Of a DNA stretch of 64,000 nt, positions 36,882-45,476 are shown one piece after another. The notes beneath the pieces were generated by a model. It worked only from the letters and a program-made list of their open reading frames with translations. It ran no database searches and had not been told where the DNA came from. Numbering within the stretch: the first letter of the stretch is position 1; the number at the start of each line of letters is the position of its first letter. The stretch spans positions 276,493 to 340,492 of the forward strand of contig CALSSE010000003.1 of NCBI GenBank assembly GCA_943788935.1, in the 5' to 3' direction. The position numbers and the translations under genes were made by a program. This DNA comes from an uncultured bacterium. Its GTDB lineage: Bacteria > Myxococcota_A > Bradymonadia > UBA7976 > VGTA01.

Positions 36882-38492
36882 TTATCCGAGGAGGGAGAGG
36901 ACGATCTGGCCTGACTGAGAGACCTGAGCGAGCATACTGACCGCGGCCTGTTGCTTGATCTGGTTAGAGGCCAATTGAGCTGTCTCAGAGGCGAAGTCTG
37001 CGTCCTTGATCCGGCTGCTAGCAGCGCTTAGATTCTCGGCGGTCTGACTCAGGTTATTGATCGTGGACTCGGTTCGGTTCTGAAGGGCACCTAGCTGTGA
37101 GCGCTCGGAGCTCACCTGTTCGAGGGCGAGGTCGATGACATCGAGCGCCTCGATGGCTCCGCGAGTGGTTGAGAGATCAACTGTACCGACTGTAGCGTCA
37201 CGGTTCGTTCCCAATACAAACGGTTCGCCACCAGCAGGATCAGTAGGATCACCATCGGCCACCAAGATTCCTCCTAGAGTGTTGTTAATAGATGCAGAAT
37301 CTGCAGCTTCAACCTCGAAGGTTTCATTGGACTGTAGCGTGATCTCACCACCATAGGAGAATGCTCCATCTAAACCTGAGAGCAGTCCAACGTCTGCCTC
37401 AAGGGTTGATCCGTCGCCTGAGTCATGGTAGGCGATGCTGATATCCCGACCATCTTTAGCGACCAGTACCAACTCGCCCGCTGCGCTTAGCTCAGCGAGG
37501 ACTCCGGTTTGATCAAATTCAGCGTTAATTTGACGAACAAGCTCTCCTGACGAATCATGACTTTCGAAAGAGAATCCTGAGATTTTTGCTCCATTGATCT
37601 CCATAAAGGTGGTCGCTGTGAGCGTCGTCCCTTGGATACTCCCCGTGCTTCCAAATGCTTCCTCTCCTGCTTCGAGGATACCATCACCATCACCATTAAT
37701 TCCGTCACCAACGGCGAGGTTCGCTTTAAGTTGATTATCAGTTCTAGTCTCTCCGACGATAGCTCTCACGCCAGTTGTGTCTTGCACACTATTTATTGCC
37801 GCTGCTTTAGCGATCGCTGAAGTCCCTGTTGTTGGGTCAGCAGGGCCAACGTACTTCGAGCTATATCTAGAGATAGAATCATCCGCAGAGAGACTCTGCC
37901 GTAGATCAGTCCCATTGATCCGAAGGAAACCACTGTCGGTCAATCCACCTGTAGTGACCACACCGCTTCCACTCGTATATCGAGCTTGTCGGCCTAGGGA
38001 ATCGGTGTCCATCTTTGTCAAGTTAATGTGAGTGGACTCTCCTGCATTTGCGCCGTATTGGAAGTCAAGGCGAGTTTTATTGCCCTCAAAGAGCTTCATG
38101 CTATTGAAATTTGTGCGCTCAGAGATGTTGTTGATCTCATCCTGTAGCTGAGAGACCTCTTTTTGAATCGACTGTCGATCAGAGTCTTGAAGTGAGCCAT
38201 TCGCTGCCTGTACGGCAAGCTCACGAACACGCTGGAGCATCCCCTCAACCTCACCGAGCGCACCCTCTGCCGTTTGGAAGAGTGAGATGCTGTCATTAGC
38301 GTTACGAATCGACTGCTGTAAACCCTCGATTTGGCTTCCCATTCGAGTAGTGATACTCAAGCCAGCAGCGTCATCACGGGCGCCGTTAACTCGTAGACCA
38401 GAAGAGAGACGCTCAAACGATCGGTTGATCGCATTGCCGCTTTTTGTGAGATTAATTTGACCGCGTCGAGAGACGAAATTTGGAGTGATCAT
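36882..38492 (-). CDS. fliC: flagellin
   Basis: Flagellin polymerises into the flagellar filament outside the cell. The conserved N-terminal D0/D1 region (SFERLSSGLRVNGARDDAAG, ALGEVEGMLQRVRELAVQAA, ISERTNFNSMKLF) and C-terminal D0 (NQIKQQAAVSMLAQVSQSGQ ending LSLLG) are intact. The central 250 residues are the variable surface part, with a Flagellin_IN-like stretch (MEINGAKISGFSFESHDSSG). I start at the ATG at 38492, preceded by AAGGA at a 7-base spacing; the in-frame codon at 38525 would add 11 polar residues that do not fit the family. No other flagellar gene is in the window. The terminator downstream and the isolated position suggest a single-gene transcript. Confidence 0.95.
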   Translation of the reverse strand: MITPNFVSRRGQINLTKSGNAINRSFERLSSGLRVNGARDDAAGLSITTRMGSQIEGLQQSIRNANDSISLFQTAEGALGEVEGMLQRVRELAVQAANGSLQDSDRQSIQKEVSQLQDEINNISERTNFNSMKLFEGNKTRLDFQYGANAGESTHINLTKMDTDSLGRQARYTSGSGVVTTGGLTDSGFLRINGTDLRQSLSADDSISRYSSKYVGPADPTTGTSAIAKAAAINSVQDTTGVRAIVGETRTDNQLKANLAVGDGINGDGDGILEAGEEAFGSTGSIQGTTLTATTFMEINGAKISGFSFESHDSSGELVRQINAEFDQTGVLAELSAAGELVLVAKDGRDISIAYHDSGDGSTLEADVGLLSGLDGAFSYGGEITLQSNETFEVEAADSASINNTLGGILVADGDPTDPAGGEPFVLGTNRDATVGTVDLSTTRGAIEALDVIDLALEQVSSERSQLGALQNRTESTINNLSQTAENLSAASSRIKDADFASETAQLASNQIKQQAAVSMLAQVSQSGQIVLSLLG

Positions 38493-38573
38493 CTTATATT
38501 CCTTATGCTCTGTGTCCTCGTCCATTGAGGATGGATGTACTCATATATGACTACGCTAGAATAACCTACAGCG

Positions 38574-41500
38574 CTATTCAACACTTTTCTGAGATTCTCT
38601 GCGCTCAAATTTCTTTATTTGAACTTTATTTACTGCCACTGGCCGTCCAAGTTTTGACGGATCTGCTGCGCCCACGATTATTTGTTCGCCATCGGTGTTT
38701 ATTGATGACACCCACAGCGCTTGTATAGAGGTAAAGCGCTGAGGCCACTGCCGTAAGACGTGCCCCCTAGCGAGGAGCGCATCTAATGTCCTCTGATCAT
38801 ACCCTTCATCATACATCAGCGTCTCGGGGACCCATTGATGATGAATCCTCGGCGCGCTTACCGCGCGTCCCACTTCCCCTGTAACACCGTCGAAATGAAT
38901 CAGATTTAAGAGAGTTTGTAGCGTCCCCGTGATGATCGTTGGTCCCCCAGATCCTCCTACCATACCGACAACAAGCTTACCTTTAAGTATAATAGTTGGG
39001 CTCATGCTCGAGAGCGGTCTCTTTCCAGCTTGCACTGCGTTAGACGCTCGACCGATCAGTCCGTATGCGTTGGGCACTCCGGGCTTAACGATAAAATCGT
39101 CCATCTCATTATTTAAGAGAACACCTGTCCCACCGGCGACAAATCGACTCCCAAACCCGGTATTGATCGTAGTCGTGAGAGCGATGGCATTTCCTGCGGC
39201 GTCTATCACATTGAAGTGACTCGTCCCGCCATCCGAGGTAGGCTGCCGATTTTCACCATACATGGATCTAGCTAAAGTGTGATTCGCATTAAACTTACTC
39301 TTGATCTCCATAATTCGCTTCTCGTTTAGTAGCTTGTCCACGGGGATCGGGGTATAGTCTGGGTCTCCCATATAATTAGCGCGATCCGCAAAGCCATGCT
39401 TTAAGGTCTCAGTGAGCGCGTGGAGATATACACCTGACTCTCGGCCTAGTACACTTGGATCTCTAGATCCTAAGATCGCCTCCAAAGCTCTGAGCGCTTG
39501 AATGATAACGAGTCCTCCGCTACTCGGCGGTGGCATAGAGAGCAGCGTGTAGCCTCTATAATCTCCACTGATGACCGCTCGCTCTTTAACTTTGTAATCA
39601 TTGAGATCCTTAGCGGTAATGATGCCTCCGGCCGCTTTTACTGAGCGCTCGAGCTCAGTCGCGACCTCTCCACGATAAAACCCATTCGCTCCTTGTAGAG
39701 CGATCTGCTTGAGTGTGCGCGCTAAAGCAGGAAACTTAATGATTGATCCTAAAGACTTTGGTTCCCCCTCATTGAGGAGAGATTCGCTGAGAGTTGGCGA
39801 GAGCTTTACCCGAGAGATACTGCTCTTTACTCTTTTATAGAGGAGAGCATGCATCTCAAAGCCATCGCTCGCTAACTTTAATGCGGGGTCAACGAGCCTA
39901 TGCCAAGGCAGCTTCCCATGTCGCTTGTGAAGTTCGGCGAGCCCCGCGACTTCCCCCGGTACTCCAGCGGCGAGAGCGCCTACCGTACTTAAACCTTTAA
40001 TCGGGTTCCCCTCTTGGTCGAGATACATATCAGCGGTCGCGGCGAGTGGAGCGACCTCCCTAAAGTCAAGCGCATAGCTGACCTCTCCTCGAGAGATAAC
40101 TGCGAATCCTCCTCCCCCTATGCCCGAGGCGAAGGGTTGTAAAACACCTAGCGCTAACGCGGTAGCTACCGCTGCGTCAGCTGCGTCTCCTCCCTCACGG
40201 AGAACTTGCGCTCCGATCTCGGAGGCGAGCTCGTTGTCTGCGACGACCATACCTCCTACTCCCATCGCTTCATTAACGAGGAGTGGAGCCGACCTCTGAA
40301 GAATGTGTAGAGGAGACCCATGAGCCTCATCTCCCCCCTTATCTTGAGTGACTTCAAGTGTCACAGATTGAGCGAGCACTATCCTTGGCGCGAACGTTCC
40401 TCCTAGCAAGAAGATGAGCAGCGTTAACGTGCGAAAGAACTCCCAAGGGATCAAAGCGGAGACCAATCCAAGGACTGGAGCCGCAGTGGGGCGTCCATGT
40501 TGCCAATCACCACCTTCGACCCCACTCCCCCCGATATCGATATGAGTAAATCGATAGGACTGCTGATCTCGCTCATGAACCTGAAGGCCATCATTGCTAA
40601 GTCCGGCAGCCTTGATTAGAAACGCGGCGGGAAATTGATGGCCTCTTGGCGTGGCAGAAGAGGGTTCATTATTACAAGAGATGATATCCTCAGCGAGGGA
40701 CCTCGCTCTAATCATCTTAAAGTCTTCGGTGCGCAGACGAGAGAGCTCTACGCCCTCACCATACTTCTCGGCGCTCTCTTGGAGTTTAGCAGCATTAAAA
40801 CCTGTCCGCTCTTCTATGCGAGTTGAGTCTGATCTCGCCGCGTCATTATCGACAGCGATAGTGAAAGGACCAACCGCTTTGTAGGCGTGTCCAGTGAGAG
40901 TAGCGACGCTCATTAAGTGGCTGTAACGACGGTCTTGAACTCTCTCCCGAAGGTGAGAGAGTACATCAGCGAGTACCAACCGTCCCTCAGCGTCAGTGTT
41001 GCCGATTCGTACCCTAACCCCCGCGTGACTTGTAATAATCTCATCGGTCACGAAGCTGTCTGCCCCGATACTATTACGCACCGCCCCGATCTCAGCGATA
41101 AAATTAATCCCCTTTGGTCTAAGATGAGCAACGCTGAGCATAAAGCCTATCACTGCTGCCGCTCCCCCTTTATCTCGACTCATCCCGGCCATGTGGCCCC
41201 CTGTCTTTAAGTCCGCTCCTCCAGTGTCATAGGTGACCCCCTTTCCAGCGAGCGCGATCATCTTCTCTCCCCCTCCCTCATAGCTCAAGCGGATCACTCG
41301 TGGTTGATGACGCTCTACTGTCCATGAGGCTCTAGCTACCGCTGAGAGCAAAGGGTACTCAGCTTCTAATATATGCCGATCCTTAACGATCTCGACCTTG
41401 ACCTCAGTTCCTTTAAAAGCTCTTTTGCATAGCTCTGCGATCTTGAGTGGAGACATTCGCTCAGGTTCGGTTCCCGCCACATCCCGCGCGACTGAGCGAC

Positions 41501-42035
41501 CGATTTCTACGGCACTTACCCACTTCCTCCACTGGGCGATCTCCGGTTCGCTGCTCAAATCTGGTCGCTGATCACACACCACTCCAACAGCCTCTAACGA
41601 TCGACCCCGAGTGACCTCTCTCGCCTCTAGAGGCACCCACAAGGCTGCGAGCGCGCTAAACAGCGCTGTCTCCAATGTTTCATCTCCTTGGTGGGGTAGA
41701 CAGACCTGCAAACAAGGCCGCTGTAAGCCTGCAGCGAGGGCCCGCTTCATCCCTTGCGCTGCACCGTCCGAGACCAAGCGGATATCATCGCCTTCTCGAT
41801 CTAAAGAACCAATGCAACATAAAATTAAGCGTGACCCCATCACCTCTGGGCAAGGGATCAAATGTACGCCAGTATGAGCTGATTGATCAAGTTCGCGATA
41901 AGAGGAGATTGACTGACTAAGCGCCTTCCCCACACCGCTCAGCTGATCATCGGTGACTAAGATCAATCCATCCCAGCTGCCGTTCTCCTTAAACTCTGCC
42001 AATGAAGTGGCGGTGTGAATCATCGGTATACTCAT
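38574..42035 (-). CDS. fusion of M17 leucyl aminopeptidase and gamma-glutamyltranspeptidase
   Basis: Residues 1-530 are an M17 aminopeptidase: GKGVTYDTGGADLKTGGHMA, MSRDKGGAAAVIGF and NTDAEGRLVLADVL supply the expected two-metal ligands. Residues about 533-557 form a hydrophobic segment ending IVLAQS that looks like a signal peptide. Residues 560-1153 are a gamma-glutamyltransferase: GGDAADAAVATALALGVLQP, SGIGGGGFAVI, catalytic Thr938 in SDGGTSHFNVID, LLNNEMDDF, KRPLSSMSPTI and GGSGGP. GGT removes the gamma-glutamyl group from glutathione, and M17 enzymes can hydrolyse the resulting Cys-Gly. Normally the first is periplasmic and the second cytosolic, so either the fusion spans the membrane or GGT is made separately from the in-frame TTG near 40456. 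Both catalytic halves look complete. Confidence 0.9.
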   Translation of the reverse strand: MSIPMIHTATSLAEFKENGSWDGLILVTDDQLSGVGKALSQSISSYRELDQSAHTGVHLIPCPEVMGSRLILCCIGSLDREGDDIRLVSDGAAQGMKRALAAGLQRPCLQVCLPHQGDETLETALFSALAALWVPLEAREVTRGRSLEAVGVVCDQRPDLSSEPEIAQWRKWVSAVEIGRSVARDVAGTEPERMSPLKIAELCKRAFKGTEVKVEIVKDRHILEAEYPLLSAVARASWTVERHQPRVIRLSYEGGGEKMIALAGKGVTYDTGGADLKTGGHMAGMSRDKGGAAAVIGFMLSVAHLRPKGINFIAEIGAVRNSIGADSFVTDEIITSHAGVRVRIGNTDAEGRLVLADVLSHLRERVQDRRYSHLMSVATLTGHAYKAVGPFTIAVDNDAARSDSTRIEERTGFNAAKLQESAEKYGEGVELSRLRTEDFKMIRARSLAEDIISCNNEPSSATPRGHQFPAAFLIKAAGLSNDGLQVHERDQQSYRFTHIDIGGSGVEGGDWQHGRPTAAPVLGLVSALIPWEFFRTLTLLIFLLGGTFAPRIVLAQSVTLEVTQDKGGDEAHGSPLHILQRSAPLLVNEAMGVGGMVVADNELASEIGAQVLREGGDAADAAVATALALGVLQPFASGIGGGGFAVISRGEVSYALDFREVAPLAATADMYLDQEGNPIKGLSTVGALAAGVPGEVAGLAELHKRHGKLPWHRLVDPALKLASDGFEMHALLYKRVKSSISRVKLSPTLSESLLNEGEPKSLGSIIKFPALARTLKQIALQGANGFYRGEVATELERSVKAAGGIITAKDLNDYKVKERAVISGDYRGYTLLSMPPPSSGGLVIIQALRALEAILGSRDPSVLGRESGVYLHALTETLKHGFADRANYMGDPDYTPIPVDKLLNEKRIMEIKSKFNANHTLARSMYGENRQPTSDGGTSHFNVIDAAGNAIALTTTINTGFGSRFVAGGTGVLLNNEMDDFIVKPGVPNAYGLIGRASNAVQAGKRPLSSMSPTIILKGKLVVGMVGGSGGPTIITGTLQTLLNLIHFDGVTGEVGRAVSAPRIHHQWVPETLMYDEGYDQRTLDALLARGHVLRQWPQRFTSIQALWVSSINTDGEQIIVGAADPSKLGRPVAVNKVQIKKFERRESQKSVE

Positions 42036-42242
42036 CTAGCTCTCTGCTCTCTGCTCTCTGCTCATGTAAATGACGGTCTCTAACTATGATTTAGCGCGTG
42101 ATGTGTTCATATCTTTAGAATATGATCATAAAGGAGTCATCCCCCTTACGTGCCCCCCTCTCAAGCCTAGTCCCTTTTGGGGACTCTGAACAGAGGGACT
42201 TAATCTTTATTCAGCGACTCATTGGGGGGAATAAAGGGTTAC
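42036..42242. other. intergenic region upstream of the aminopeptidase-GGT gene
   Basis: This gap of about 207 bases contains the 7-bp repeat at the gene start and otherwise no gene that I can support. It presumably holds the promoter of the fusion gene, as well as the end of the sua5 transcript that reads into it from the same strand. Confidence 0.45.
42041..42061. repeat. 7-bp tandem repeat, three copies, at the ribosome binding region of the fusion gene
   Basis: Three perfect copies of TCTCTGC (minus strand GCAGAGA) end five bases before the ATG at 42035. The purine-rich minus-strand units supply the only ribosome-binding-like sequence, so a change in copy number would alter the spacing or strength of translation initiation. 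Confidence 0.8.
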
Positions 42243-43280
42243 TTATCCTACCGGGAGAGACCACTGCTCTTCTCTATTATAATGACCGATGTGGCAGAAA
42301 GCGAAACCAGAAGCCCCTCGTCTTAGTCGGTCTTGAATCGCACCTCCTAAACCTCCCTGAGGAGGGAGCTCGGCAATAATTCCCTCAAAACCTGCTTCGC
42401 TGATCAGACGAAGCTGTGAGAAGACATTGTAGGCAGCCTCTTGAGAGTCTCCACTCTCGCTGAGTATATAAGAGCCCCCAAAGTTCGCTCTATGACTAGA
42501 CCACCCCAACCACGCTAAGCCCTCCTGTTTCGCTGGACTCACTGCGATGTAATCCGCCTCGTCAGGGTCAACTCGTTCTGCTGTCCAAAGGTAGAGCGGA
42601 ATTTTTGGGGCATAATGATTTTTGAGAGTCCCCGGCGCTTGCCCGATGATCGGAGTCGGGTAGCTCAACTCAAAACCCAGCGCTGAGAGTCGCTCAGGCG
42701 AGATGCCTCCTAACCTCAGCATCGGCAGAGCAGGAGGAGGTGCTGTGGTATTGACTATGGTTGACTCTACACCGATGTCACATCGCCCTCCCTCTAAAAC
42801 GAGCTTAACGCTGTCCTCTAAGCCTCCTCGAACAGCTTCGGCGGTCGTGGGGCTCAGCTGACCAAAGAGATTGGCACTGGGAGCCACCAGTGGTCCACCA
42901 AAGGAACGTATTAAGGTCTGAGCGACAGGATGAGCGGGGCAACGAACCGCCACTGTCTCATGCCCTGATGTGACTAAGTCCGAGATGATAGATCTCTTCT
43001 TGATCAGTAAAGTCAGCGGGCCGGGCCACAGCTCATGGATCAGACCACGCGCTGTGTCATTAAGCGTTACGAAATGATCAAGATCCATGTCTGGCGAGAC
43101 ATGAATGATTAAAGGATCAAAGGCAGGCCGGCGCTTAGTCTCGAACACTCGAGCGACAGCTCGAGGGTTTAAGGCGTCAGCCGCCAATCCATAAACAGTC
43201 TCGGTAGGCATCCCTACACATTCACCAGCGCTGAGTAACTCGAGCGCTCTCGGGAGCTGCTCCTGCCACTTCTCCTGCAT
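42243..43280 (-). CDS. sua5: L-threonylcarbamoyladenylate synthase, Sua5 type
   Basis: This enzyme makes threonylcarbamoyl-AMP from threonine, bicarbonate and ATP for the t6A modification of tRNAs. The YrdC domain shows MPTETVYGLAADALNP, KRRPAFDPLIIHV, PGPLTLL, VAVRCPAHPVAQTLI and VAPSANLFGQLSPTTA. The C-terminal Sua5 domain follows after APGTLKNHYAPKIPLYLW. I use the ATG at 43280 because it gives the usual distance to the first motif; a GTG at 43316 without a ribosome binding site would overlap the upstream gene by 32 bases. The preceding LeuA-like gene ends five bases upstream, so they are probably co-transcribed. Confidence 0.93.
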   Translation of the reverse strand: MQEKWQEQLPRALELLSAGECVGMPTETVYGLAADALNPRAVARVFETKRRPAFDPLIIHVSPDMDLDHFVTLNDTARGLIHELWPGPLTLLIKKRSIISDLVTSGHETVAVRCPAHPVAQTLIRSFGGPLVAPSANLFGQLSPTTAEAVRGGLEDSVKLVLEGGRCDIGVESTIVNTTAPPPALPMLRLGGISPERLSALGFELSYPTPIIGQAPGTLKNHYAPKIPLYLWTAERVDPDEADYIAVSPAKQEGLAWLGWSSHRANFGGSYILSESGDSQEAAYNVFSQLRLISEAGFEGIIAELPPQGGLGGAIQDRLRRGASGFAFCHIGHYNREEQWSLPVG

Positions 43281-43284
43281 CTCC

Positions 43285-44532
43285 TCAGCGCTCCAAGGGC
43301 TCAGGGGTCTCGTCACTTAAACTATGAATCAGCGCGGTCAATTGAGCGTCACTAAGAACAGATTCACTACCACGAGCCGCTTTCAAGATCACCTGAATGA
43401 TCTGGTCGGAAGGCTCAATCCCTCGCCGTTCTAACCAATAGAGAACATTGCTCTTACCGCTCATCCTCCCAATCTCAATCTCCTGTTGTAATCCAAAAGG
43501 GGTCGCTGGGACACCTGAGTAAATTAAATCCGCGAGGGTATGGTCTCCCGAGCGTTGAGCCTTCACGATCGCCGCTGCATGGACACCGGTTGCCGTTCGA
43601 AAGGCATCTTCTCCGAACACCGGATAATTGATGGGGATAGGAATCTCAACCCCCTCACTCACCTTAGATACATAAGTCCCTAGCTCACTCAAGTCATGAG
43701 GCCAAGCGTTTAATAACTTCAGATTAACGAGGAGCTGGTCCATAGGGGTGTTTCCGCTGCGCTCACCGATTCCCAAACCAGCAGCGTGTATGACATCAGC
43801 CCCCGCTCTAGCCGCGGCGAGACTATTAATGACCGCCAACCCTCGATCGGAGTGACCATGCCAATTGAGCAGGACCTCAGGACGACCTCGGTCGATGATA
43901 ATCTGCTTGACTGCTCGCACTACCGCCGACGCCCCCTCAGGGGTCGAATGGCCAACTGTGTCAGCGATACATATCTCATCAGCGCCGGCATCTAAAGCCG
44001 CGCCATACACTGCCTCAAGATCATGAGGATGAGCGCGAGTTGTATCTTCGGTGACAAACATAATCGGCATGTCATTAGACTTAGCGAACCGCACCGCATT
44101 GCTTGCTGATCTGAGGAGGAAGTCTAAATCCCAGCCTTCTACCATCTGGCGAATTCTTGAACAGCCGAGAAAAGCCTCGGCTTTGATTCTAATTCCGAAT
44201 TCTTGCTGAAGATCCGCTATAATCTGTAGATCGCTCTCTACAGTCCTCACCGCTAAACCGGGAGAGAAGGGTAAACGCTCATCAACAATATGTCGCAGCA
44301 TACCTTTAATATCAGGGAGCTGTGATGACATCGGCAATCCAATGTCCCCCCGCTTGATACCGAGCTTAACCATAAGGTTTAGAAGCTCTATTTTTTGATT
44401 AAGACTTGGTTCTTGTACCGATGGGCTCTGTAAGCCGTCTCTCAGCGTCTCATCGTCAACCTCTACTGCCGGAAATGGAGCTGAGTCTGCCTCATTCCAA
44501 TCATATAAAAGCTCAGAATACTGGCGAGTCAT
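43285..44532 (-). CDS. LeuA/homocitrate synthase-like DRE-TIM metallolyase
   Basis: The 415-residue protein has the family's signature: DDETLRDGLQSPSVQEP at the start, KAEAFLGCSR, ADEICIADTVGHSTPEG, WHGHSDRGLAVINSLAAARA, GADVIHAAGLGIGERSGNTP. Members condense acetyl-CoA with 2-oxo acids (2-isopropylmalate, homocitrate or citramalate synthase) or act as HMG-CoA lyases. The GERxGN motif argues for a synthase of the LeuA group. It lacks the C-terminal allosteric domain of true LeuA, and the DRDGxQ motif reads DGLQSP, so the substrate cannot be fixed from sequence. The ATG at 44532 has GGGAG five bases upstream. Confidence 0.82.
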   Translation of the reverse strand: MTRQYSELLYDWNEADSAPFPAVEVDDETLRDGLQSPSVQEPSLNQKIELLNLMVKLGIKRGDIGLPMSSQLPDIKGMLRHIVDERLPFSPGLAVRTVESDLQIIADLQQEFGIRIKAEAFLGCSRIRQMVEGWDLDFLLRSASNAVRFAKSNDMPIMFVTEDTTRAHPHDLEAVYGAALDAGADEICIADTVGHSTPEGASAVVRAVKQIIIDRGRPEVLLNWHGHSDRGLAVINSLAAARAGADVIHAAGLGIGERSGNTPMDQLLVNLKLLNAWPHDLSELGTYVSKVSEGVEIPIPINYPVFGEDAFRTATGVHAAAIVKAQRSGDHTLADLIYSGVPATPFGLQQEIEIGRMSGKSNVLYWLERRGIEPSDQIIQVILKAARGSESVLSDAQLTALIHSLSDETPEPLER

Positions 44533-44560
44533 AATCTCTCCCTCTTAATCTCTATCTTGG

Positions 44561-44668
44561 TCGAACCTCTGCGCTTAGTCGAACCTCTGCGCTTAGTCGA
44601 ACCTCTGCGCTTAGTCGAACCTCTGCGCTTAGTCGAACCTCTGCGCTTAGTCGAATCTCTACGCTCTA
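44561..44668. repeat. 18-bp tandem repeat, five exact copies plus a diverged sixth
   Basis: TCGAACCTCTGCGCTTAG is repeated exactly from 44561 to 44650, and a sixth copy (44651-44668) differs at several positions. It fills the gap between the small sorting-signal protein and the LeuA-like gene. The last copy contains the stop codon of the small protein, so the array seems to have grown from that gene's 3' end. Confidence 0.95.
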
Positions 44669-44886
44669 CGGCTAGATATTCCCTTATACATGGCGATCGC
44701 AGCGAGCGAGAGAGCGCCGACCGCTAAAAATAACCATGTATGAGGCTCCGGTCCGCTCGCGCCATTGCCTCCAACGCCGCCACCGCCACCTCCGCCCTCA
44801 GCGACCGCTGTAGAGACCCATAGCGTCATCATCATCGCGCTGAAGAGAAAAGTTTGAGTCATTGAAGATTTATTGAGGTGCGTCAT
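44659..44886 (-). CDS. small glycine-rich secreted protein with PEP-CTERM-like sorting signal
   Basis: From the ATG at 44886 (AAGGGAG six bases upstream) the product is 75 residues: a signal peptide ending STAVA, a run of glycines, then GPEPHTWLFLAVGALSLAAI and a basic end, SSRRA. A PEP-like motif, a transmembrane segment and an arginine cluster make up the PEP-CTERM / exosortase sorting signal. Nearly nothing but the two signals remains, so the mature part would be about 15-20 residues. No exosortase gene is seen in the window. It could also be a simple membrane microprotein. Confidence 0.72.
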   Translation of the reverse strand: MTHLNKSSMTQTFLFSAMMMTLWVSTAVAEGGGGGGGVGGNGASGPEPHTWLFLAVGALSLAAIAMYKGISSRRA

Positions 44887-45024
44887 GGTCATCTCCCTTG
44901 CCAAATGAATAAATAAACGGCTCACAAAGAAATATAGTCTTGATTCTTAACAGAATCCATTAAAAGTTATACTCTAAGGCTAAAGTTAAGCCCTCTTCCC
45001 TAGACGATTGATAAGGCTAGCGCT

Positions 45025-45408
45025 ATGAATAATATCATCAGACTCTCTGTCCTACTTATGTTCTCTCTCTTAGCGACTCTCGCTAATGCTGAGCCTACTA
45101 CGCCGAAAAGCACCAAGGATCAACCCGCCACTAACGGAGCCTCAACGACCAATGGTGTGACTCAAACTGCCAACGAGCCAGGTAAGATCAACATCAACAC
45201 CGCGAGCGCCACCGAGCTGAGAGAGCTTAAAGGGGTAGGGCAAAAGAGAGCGGAACAGATCGTCAAAGACCGAGAGGTGAATGGGCCCTTTGCTTCAGCC
45301 CAAGACCTCACCCGAATCAAAGGGATCGGCCCAAAGACCGTCGCTAAGAACCTCGATAAAATCAGTATAGGGGCTCCGGCTACTCCTGCATCAAAGTCAG
45401 AAAAATAG
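45025..45408 (+). CDS. ComEA-like secreted helix-hairpin-helix protein
   Basis: The 127-residue protein has a signal peptide ending LANA before EPTTP, a Thr/Asn-rich linker and one (HhH)2 domain: ININTASATELRELKGVGQK, then AQDLTRIKGIGPKTVAKNLD. This is the DNA-binding part of ComEA, which binds incoming double-stranded DNA in the periplasm during natural transformation. AAGG lies 8 bases before the ATG. A membrane-anchored protein with a similar domain follows after about 70 bases. No comEC is visible here, so transformation is an inference. Confidence 0.87.
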   Translation: MNNIIRLSVLLMFSLLATLANAEPTTPKSTKDQPATNGASTTNGVTQTANEPGKININTASATELRELKGVGQKRAEQIVKDREVNGPFASAQDLTRIKGIGPKTVAKNLDKISIGAPATPASKSEK

Positions 45409-45476
45409 ATTCCACAGACAATCTAAGTCTATGCAATAGATGATCAAAAGCATCTTACGGAAAACGTGGAATATAT

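Noticed and set aside
42122..42379. Plus-strand open frame of 85 codons at the end of sua5
   Set aside because: It overlaps the conserved Sua5 C-terminus on the other strand and has no family match or good ribosome binding site.
44561..44668. CRISPR array
   Set aside because: The 18-bp units are directly contiguous, without unique spacers, and there are no cas genes.
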